DNA from: Uloborus plumipes
Lineage: Eukaryota > Arthropoda > Arachnida > Araneae > Uloboridae
Assembly: GCA_038373865.1 (NCBI GenBank)
Contig: JAXGGA010001044.1
Location: 1-64,000, forward strand
DNA: 64,000 nucleotides
Reading direction: 5' to 3'
The position numbers and the translations under genes were made by a program. Positions 57,365 to 64,000 of this stretch are shown one piece after another (within the stretch, counting starts at the first letter, position 1; each line of letters begins with the position of its first letter). The notes under the pieces are model-generated. The model did no database searches. It worked only from the letters and a program-made list of their open reading frames with translations, and was not told the origin of the DNA.

Positions 57365-58204
57365 GTTGCGCCACTTTTTAAAAAACCACAAAATAAAATT
57401 TTAAAGAAGAATAAGAAAAGCAAAGTTGTAGCTATAGTAAAAGTAAAATCGTTAAACTATATTTTATCATGCGAAATACAAAAGAATGTAAGTTAGTAAA
57501 AATACTGGAGAATATTACTCTTTAAAATTGTTATAGACGTGTTTTTGTAAGATGGATCAACCTACTCCGTGCATGGGGCTCGTTGGTCCATTTCACAAAG
57601 TTCTGTTAAAAGAATTATTTTATATAAGAAGTTAATGAATCAAACAGTTGTAAAATAATCTGTGACGATGGAAACTATTTCATAAAATTCATGATAGAAA
57701 ATGAAACTACTCATTCAATATTTCAGTGAGATAAAAAACGAAAAGGAGAAAAGTGGACCAGCGTGCCGCCACTTCCTTTACTTCGAAACATTTAGAAAAA
57801 TAAGATTTAAGTCACCAGTTATATTCAAAGCTATTTCAAACCAAGTACTGTTTATAGTTCCTTCACGCGTTTCCTCTATTTCAGAACTTATATGTACTCT
57901 CTCTTTTAGAATACGGATGAAACAGGCGAAGTGCACCAACAGCCTCTGAGACATAGCTATTAAAAATACTAAAGTATTTTTACATACTTTAGTATTACTG
58001 TGTATTACATGTAAAAATACTAAAGTATTTCACATGTAATACACAGCCAGCTCGGCTTTTTCCTCCAGGTACTTCAGTTTTCATCTTTATGAAGAATCAT
58101 CAGCTGTTTCCTTTGCGCTTTTATAAGAAGATTTCTGCCTCCTACTCAGTTACTGTCTAGCCAAACTGATGATTCCTAATGTGGATGAAGTTGTAGTATC
58201 TGGA
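56373..58204. other. Intergenic region
   Basis: Contains a 40-bp T run (57323-57362), nested palindromes at 57963-58046 and a diverged repeat piece at 58108-58152. No gene recognised. Confidence 0.45.
57963..58046. repeat. Nested AT palindromes
   Basis: Outer arms CTGTGTATTACATGT (57998-58012) and its exact inverse (58032-58046) enclose AATACTAAAGTATT, itself a palindrome that also occurs just upstream (57964-57980). Confidence 0.85.
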
Positions 58205-58364
58205 CAGTCCCGTCATTTAGGGGGGGGGGGCAGGGGCCCTGACTTTGGGAAATCAATGCATTGGCATATAAGTGGGCGTGGTTTTTGCCACTTTTCGGTA
58301 ATTTTACATTGTGTATGCACCCTTTACCCCCCCCCCCCTGGAAAAATTCGAAATGACGTCCCTG
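58205..58364. mobile_element. hAT-type MITE with C/G tracts, copy 3
   Basis: 160 bp, ends CAGTCCCGTCATTTAGGGGG and (minus strand) CAGGGACGTCATTTCGAATT. Perfect 8-bp target duplication TATCTGGA (58197-58204 and 58365-58372). Confidence 0.9.
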
Positions 58365-58951
58365 TATCTGGATGACATGACCGAGCTGGTAGTGTATTTA
58401 ATGGGGCCATTCTCCACTGTAAACCTTCTGAACCTCAATTTTTAAAATACGTATTTGTGTTTTTTATGTATGTAATATTAAAATATGTTAGTTGAACGTT
58501 AGGAAATAAGATAAAACACTTGTTTTAACAGAATTTTTATTTTGAAATCAATTCTGGAAATTCATCATTACGTTTTTTCAATTTTCTCCTTCAAATTAAC
58601 ATATTTTAATGTTATTGTCTAATTTGAAATAAATTATAACACTCAATTTTCTTTCGCCGTTAAATATATCTACATATTGTATCTTTTAATAATCGAAGGA
58701 AAATAAATAAGTATCAACATATTTTTTTTAAAAAAGAAGGATTTTCTAAAACAATAATTGGATGTCCCGTGCGTAACCCAAAAACATGGTATTTTTTGTT
58801 TTCCAAGCTTAATTTTCGAGCAAAACAGAAACTGCTTTGGATTTACTTTTATTCACCTATCAAAATTTATGCCCAAAACCCTTTTTAATGAAAGTTAAAT
58901 ATTAAATGAAATATAAGCATTTGCTTTCCTGTCCCGTGCGTAACCCAAATA

Positions 58952-60532
58952 CAGTCCACTCCGGATTTTCCGCGGAGTAAGGAGGCACAGCAACCGCGGA
59001 TAAGCAAATGCGACGGATAATCCAAAAAATAGGTAAAGAACGACACTAGTGTATGTAAAAGCTTTTTTAAAAAGTCAAAAATACCACTCATACATTTAAA
59101 TTAAACTAAAAATGAGAACATTGGATGAAAGAAATATCTTTAAAAGCTAAAAACGATAAATGACAAATTTGCATTTTTCTGTGTTAAGTAAATTTTTACC
59201 ATGAAAATAAAAGAGAAAAGGAAATAAAAGTGTTAAAAGCCCGCGGATAATTCGAATCTCCCCAAAAACAACAGTGTTGTAAAAAAATCCCCCGCCAAGA
59301 AAACCTTAAATACTCAGCCTTAAAAAGTTATGATATCGAGTTTTCCCGCCAAGTTTGTGCCAAACTACAACTAACCTGTATGTATAGTTCTTTTAAATTG
59401 TTTTCAGTTTTGCCAGGCGGGAAGCTTTGTCTTGTATTGTGAGGTGGTTGCTTAATGAGTAAAAACTTCCCGCCTGGCAGGACTGAAAACAATTTAAAAG
59501 AACTATACATACAGGTTAGTTGTAGTTTGGCACAAACTTGGCGGGAAAACTCGATATCATAACTTTTTAAGGCTGAGTATTTAAGGTTTTCTTGGCGGGG
59601 GATTTTTTTACAACACTGTTGTTTTTGGGGAGATATCACATGTTTTTGCATTAATATTATTTCTTTGCCTGTTTTTTTTTCTCTTCAAAATTTACTTTGC
59701 ATGTTTTTTTTTCCCTTCAACATTTTTCTTGGCGGTCCGACATCTGTGGTTTTCTTGGCGGCATGCCCCCCCCCCCCCCATTTGGTGCAAAAGTTCAAGG
59801 ATCTTCTTCAGTCTAGGACAAATTTGAAATCAATCACAATGTACCACCCAAACCGACGCAAAACAAAGCTAGTTGCTAACAATACTACGATTAAATTAAA
59901 AGTTAAAAAAAAAACCCCAACCCTTACTGCCGATCTCATATTAAAATGAACTAAATTGAAGATCCCTTTTAAAAGCCTTATGCAATAAAATCAATTACAA
60001 ATATTTTATTTGTTAACAAATAGAAACTGGCAACAGATGAAATTATAAATCATTGAGTTTTCTTTCCTCGGTGGCCCAACAATGAAAACATAAATGCCCC
60101 CCGAAAAAACCCCCTATGCCGAGCTTTGGGACAAAATAAATGTGGGTGCAAAAGCAGAGCTCAATCCGAGTTACCGTTTAGTCTGGACCCCTGTCAAACA
60201 ATTTTTAAAAAGTGCGAAAAATAGCGATTTTATAACATATATCACCCCTCCCCCTGAGGGTCCTGGATGTTTTGCTTTAGTATGTGCCGTCAGGGGCCTC
60301 TGGAGATTAAGTATACCAAAAATGAACTCTAAGGATCTTTATGGGGCTGAGATACAGAGGGGTGAAAACCACGGTTTGGTTACTCGCGTAAACAGTTCTT
60401 AGTCGCTCTTTTACATTTTTATTGGCGACGGAAATTTCTTGGCGGCTTGTATTTGGTTTTCTTGGCGGGGCGGGACGCTCCCGCGTCCCGTGATCGTTCA
60501 TAATCCGACCGCGGATAATCGAGAATTTGCTG
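58952..60532. mobile_element. Tigger-like non-autonomous element, 1581 bp
   Basis: Left end CAGTCCACTCCGGATTTTCC then GCGG; right end on the minus strand CAGCAAATTCTCGATTATCC then GCGG. TA on both sides (58950-58951, 60533-60534). GCGGATAA phrases recur inside. No transposase frame. The interior has a long palindrome (59256-59634), repeated TTCTTGGCGG phrases and a C tract (59766-59779). It is inserted next to a GTCCCGTGCGTAACC word. Confidence 0.72.
59256..59634. repeat. Near-perfect palindrome, 169-bp arms
   Basis: Arms 59256-59424 and 59466-59634 are inverse copies with only a few mismatches, separated by a 41-bp loop. Arm landmarks: CCCCCGCCAAGAAAACC and TTTTGCCAGGCGGGAAG. High arm identity suggests recent origin or gene conversion. 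Confidence 0.93.
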
Positions 60533-60564
60533 TATTTCTAAAATTATAATTCAGCTACGTAATT

Positions 60565-60945
60565 TCACTTGCCAATATTTACACTACTAACTGCCTTTCT
60601 CTGAACATTATTTACAGGTGTTGCAGCATTTAGAAAGAACTCAAATCCTGAAATAAGTGTATGCTTCATGCCATGCATCTTTGAAATGCCTGGTCTTGCA
60701 TTTACTTTTGACCAAACTGTCTCCCTCTTTATGTCTTTATCTAAACACAGCATGACTTTTGTTGATGTCATTCCTTTTTTTACAACGCTCGCAAAGTCTT
60801 CGGCCGACTGCACAATTGGGGCATTTGATTTTTTGGACATTACTGCCCTTCTGATTTTACTTTGCCCCCGATTGCCACTCACTTGCAAAAAACATTTTAC
60901 AATTATGAAGTCAATAATAAATATTATGAATCGTGTACTAGTCAC
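60565..60945 (-). pseudogene. Transposon-associated ORF fragment of unknown family
   Basis: A 126-codon open frame. The credible part starts at KSKIRRAVMSKK-like sequence after a possible acceptor (tttgcaag, about 60886) and reads on through SAEDFASVVKKGM, DKDIKRETVWSKV and ARPGISKMHGMKH. It ends just before the right end of the Tigger-like element. It sits between GTCCCGTGCGTAACC words, so it is probably a piece of the protein of the element that carries those words, cut by the Tigger insertion. The xxPGxxxxH motif resembles transposon-encoded hypothetical proteins seen in many arthropods. No catalytic residues can be assigned. Confidence 0.35.
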
Positions 60946-61502
60946 ATTAAAAAAACATTAATTATGCAAAATACCTTCTTTTTTTCTTGAACTTCACTTA
61001 AAATGGTTCACGCTAATGAATACAATAACTTTTATTTCATTAGAAATACAATTATTATAAATATTTTTAAATTATTCTAGCTGATATAGAATATCATTCA
61101 GACGTGTCCCGTGCGTAACCTTGGGTTTGTCCCGTGCGTAACCCAAATGCAATAATTTTGTAAATTTACTAATTTATTTATTTGATTAAAGTGTAGCATT
61201 TTTGGGAAGAAGCACTATTTAGCTGTTAGGAAAAAAATACAATGGTTAGATAGAAGTTCTAAATTCACAGGGTTCATGAGCTATAGAAGTAAAAGTGGAA
61301 TTTTCTTTTCTTTCCGAGTCCCGTGCGTAACCAGCATAATCAATCATTTTCTACATATTTAAACAATAATTATAATTTTATTTTGCACTTAAACTTCAAG
61401 AATCAATCTTGATTTATAATAAACTGCAATAAAACATGAATGCACAACCTTTTCCACTGATTTTATGAACTTCAAAAGTCTGCAAATGTCCCGTGCGTAA
61501 CC

Positions 61503-63039
61503 GGAGAATGGCCCAATGATGTTTTGATTTAGCTTAGAGGTGTAATTTACTGGTTAAAATATTTTTTTTAATTAAAGAGCATATTAGAAAAATTGAAGCA
61601 CAAAATATCTAAAAGTTCTTATTTTTGATTGCATGTAAATGGGGAAACACTCGCGTTTACATTTTTCCCAGAATACATAGCCGCATTAAAAATTCATCCA
61701 TGCACTTTCTCGTTCGAATATTTTTTCGTGTTAATGCTGAGATGTAAGATATCATTTTTAAAAATGAGGTTACATTGCACACGATATATGCTCGTCATGT
61801 TGTGAAAAGAGACAATACAACGCTGCAAAACAAAACGAAAGGTTTGAAAGATTCATCATTATAATGCCTCTGTACTAATTGGCGATCTATATCGCTTTTA
61901 TTAGCTTTTTTTATCTGATAACTTAAATTATTTTCGAACTTGAAAATGAAACCGCAAAGATAACACGAAAAAATAGATGTTCAAGTTCACAGTTAAGACC
62001 GCTAATGAAACCTATAAAATCCTCACGCACCTTAGGTTGATTCATTCATGTTGCGATACAATTGCATCTAGTGCAATTCTTTTTATATTTTAATTTTATT
62101 CAAATATTGAATGTAAGTTATTTTATTCATTCAGGGAGCAGAGGGCAATAAGAGAAAACAATAAGTGCAATAACAGGATTTTTTTTCTTTCTTTCTTTCT
62201 TGTTAAGAAGCTATTTTGACGCTACAGATGTAAATGTTTCCTGAATTAATTTTTCATCAGTCATTTGAAGGGCTTGGGAGATGAAGGAGTTATGTGACAA
62301 AACAGAAATTGCAAGTAATTAAAGTTTAATGTTTTATTGTTGCATTTGTTGCAGCTGTTTTGTTTTCTGGTTTTGTCGTTAGTGTACGTATGAAATAGGC
62401 CTAGCAACATCTACTTTTTGATGTACCAACTTTAATTTGCTTATTTGCATAAATTTCTTACCATTGTCTGGAGTGCTTATTTTTTAAAATGTAACATAGC
62501 CCCTTCATCCTCCAAGCCCTTCATTTATGCCTGAGTTTTCAACATGCGTCACTTGACTTAGTTTTTGAGGTAGATCGTGCAACACTGAGTAAAGTAGACT
62601 ATCTTTTCTCGGCAAAAATAAACAATGCAATTGAAATGAGACATATCAAAAATGCCATTATGTGCCATCTATGTCTCAGTAAGCAGTAATACATTGGTCA
62701 GCTTAGAGAATGAATCTGTTAAATCATTATTGGAACTTTTAAGACTTTGGCAATTGAAAGTCAATATTGAAACAAAAATAAACAAGCACCCTGCAGTATG
62801 AGAAATGGATTACAGAAATTCTCCAACTGGAGTACCTTTTTACATTCAGGTAAAAAGGTATATAACAAAACCAAATAACAAAAGTTGAAATTTCAAACTA
62901 AAGCACATTCGTGAAATATTTTTCTGAAAAAATTTAAGTATATATTGATTCCAGTATGTATGCAAATTCAACGTTACATGAGAAGCATATCTTCAATAAC
63001 ATCCATTTTTTACCACTGATGCAACAAGGAAGGGAGAAA
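61503..63039. other. Intergenic region
   Basis: AT-rich; no gene or element supported. Confidence 0.4.
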
Positions 63040-63180
63040 TAAGTTTGACGTGTCTGTGTATCTGTCTGTGGCACTCTAGCGCCAAAACCAATCAGCCGAT
63101 TTTGATTTTTTTTTTGAAAGGTGAAGTGATTGAGGGTGTTCTTAGCTGGGTCGCGTCGTCGGATGACATTTATGAACAAA
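63040..63180 (+). mobile_element. Decayed Helitron 5'-part fragment
   Basis: Reads GTGTCTGTGTATCTGTCTGT, then CTAGCGCCAAAACCAATCAG and CCGATTTTGATTTT. This matches, in order, the 5' portion of the minus-strand Helitron at 32364-33939 (GTCTGTCTG run, GTAGCGCCAAAACCG, CGATTTTCAT). Termini are not preserved. Confidence 0.5.
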
Positions 63181-63439
63181 CAGATTAATTAAAAACCTTT
63201 AAAACGTGTTTCGCGATTTTTGAAGTGTTAACATACTTCATAATTAAAAACAACAGTACCAAAAGAAAGAAAAAAAATGCGTCTGATAAGGTGTGTTTGG
63301 AACTTCCATGTAAAATAGAACTCGAATAGGGTAGTTGTGACCTATTGAATTTCCCTGTTTTAACTACTAGATATTGTTAAAAGGCTTACAAAACACAAAA
63401 ATTCACCATTGCCGAATTTTAAAACACAACGGTTGATTC

Positions 63440-64000
63440 TTAATGATTTTTTTAAAAACCCAAGCGCAAAAAAAGCGCGCCTTGAAACCGAAACCCGTGA
63501 CGTCAGACGGCAGTAACTTTCAGCCTTTCATCCATAAAAATTGGATTTTTGCTATATTATCGTTTCATTGCGGGATTTTCTCCTTCCGTAATCAATACCT
63601 TAAAATCTACTAATTCACTATTTAAAACTGGATTTATCAAAGAGCAATCCAATACCCTGCTAGGGGTGATTGTTTTGATATTTTTTGGCGAAATCCGTAG
63701 TCAAATTTTTAGAACGCGTCACTTGGCGAGAAAAAAAAATTACGGCAGTGCAGAGCGAACAACAGTGCGGAAGCCGGAGAAACCGGTTCTCGAGCTCCTC
63801 GCATCTAAAGCTTCTCGCTCTTTCTTCGCCTTAGTGGAAAGTTCAAAAGCGCCAACGACTGCCCAGTGACGTCACAGCCGCTTGAAATTAAAAAATTATT
63901 AAAAAAAAAACTACTTGTCGCAGCGCAAAAATTTTTTCGCCGTTGATGTTCATGTATGTTGCTCTATCATATAAAAATAAAATTGAAAAATCGAAAACTT
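63440..64000. other. GC-richer segment with paired TGACGTCA sites
   Basis: Two palindromic GTGACGTCA sites (about 63496 and 63867) bracket a locally GC-richer stretch with a 106-codon plus-strand frame at 63549-63869 that has no motif I recognise. It could be a repeat unit or a promoter-like island; not called as a gene. Confidence 0.35.

Larger units (their letters stand above)
58764..61502 (+). repeat. Six same-strand GTCCCGTGCGTAACC words
   Basis: Exact copies start at 58764, 58931, 61106, 61129, 61318 and 61488, always on the plus strand. The gap between the second and third is filled by the Tigger-like element. The spacing without it is about 20 to 600 bp. They likely mark the body of an element whose outer ends I could not define. 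Confidence 0.85.

Noticed and set aside
60094..60402. 102-codon plus-strand open frame in the Tigger-like element
   Set aside because: No HTH or DDE motif; surrounded by element phrases, so probably chance or a decayed fragment.
58764..61502. CRISPR-like array from regularly repeated 15-mers
   Set aside because: Spacing is irregular, the setting is a eukaryotic genome and a transposon sits in the array.
63549..63869. 106-codon plus-strand open frame
   Set aside because: No domain, no splice context and an unconvincing composition; it coincides with a repeat-like GC-richer segment.

Overview
The window looks like nuclear DNA of an arthropod, most likely a chelicerate such as a spider. It is AT-rich, has multi-kilobase introns with GT/AG borders, and carries a chelicerate-style mosaic protease and many small DNA transposons. 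No search was run, so the taxon is inference. Two protein-coding genes can be supported, both on the minus strand. Most of the rest is intron or intergenic DNA crowded with non-autonomous mobile elements.

Gene 1 (about 25.83 kb down to 12.30 kb, running off the part I can resolve) is a secreted mosaic serine protease. Six exons with consistent phases encode a signal peptide, a short Cys-rich segment, one CUB domain, one LDL-receptor class A module, and the start of a trypsin-type catalytic domain (activation site R|IVGG, catalytic His in TAAHC). A TATA-like box sits upstream. I could not find the exons for the catalytic Asp and Ser.

Gene 2 (47.44 to 39.91 kb, with a likely non-coding first exon and TATA box near 51.2-51.46 kb) encodes a large low-complexity protein of about 1326 residues. 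It has a candidate N-myristoylation start (MGNSHS), a proline-rich stretch, a charged coiled-coil segment and a 13-residue tandem repeat. I do not recognise the family.

Mobile DNA, left to right: a 1.65 kb element with GTTACCGATCTGA words (1.15-2.80 kb); a GGGGCAAAGTGAAATAG family (4.8-6.2 and 9.2-9.7 kb); a hAT-type MITE family (3.84, 29.34, 58.2 kb); a 1.5 kb Tc1/mariner fold-back (17.85-19.38 kb); a TA-target MITE family (22.9, 24.2, 25.4, 27.2, 55.8 kb); tRNA-derived SINEs (10.5, 27.1, 50.3, 56.2 kb); a Helitron (32.36-33.94 kb) with a nested hAT-like MITE; a fold-back MITE (34.06 kb); a hAT MITE with a perfect 8-bp duplication (47.77 kb); a pogo/Tigger-like relic (48.24-49.52 kb); a Harbinger-like MITE inside a SINE (50.46 kb); and a Tigger-like element (58.95-60.53 kb) containing a 169-bp-arm palindrome and lying inside an array of GTCCCGTGCGTAACC words.

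The most interesting signals are the several unrelated word families (13-17 bp phrases repeated within one locus), the fold-back elements, the SINE copies that act as empty-site evidence for MITE insertion, and a predicted upstream ORF in gene 2 that stops one codon before the main start. No CRISPR array, rRNA or intact tRNA gene was seen.
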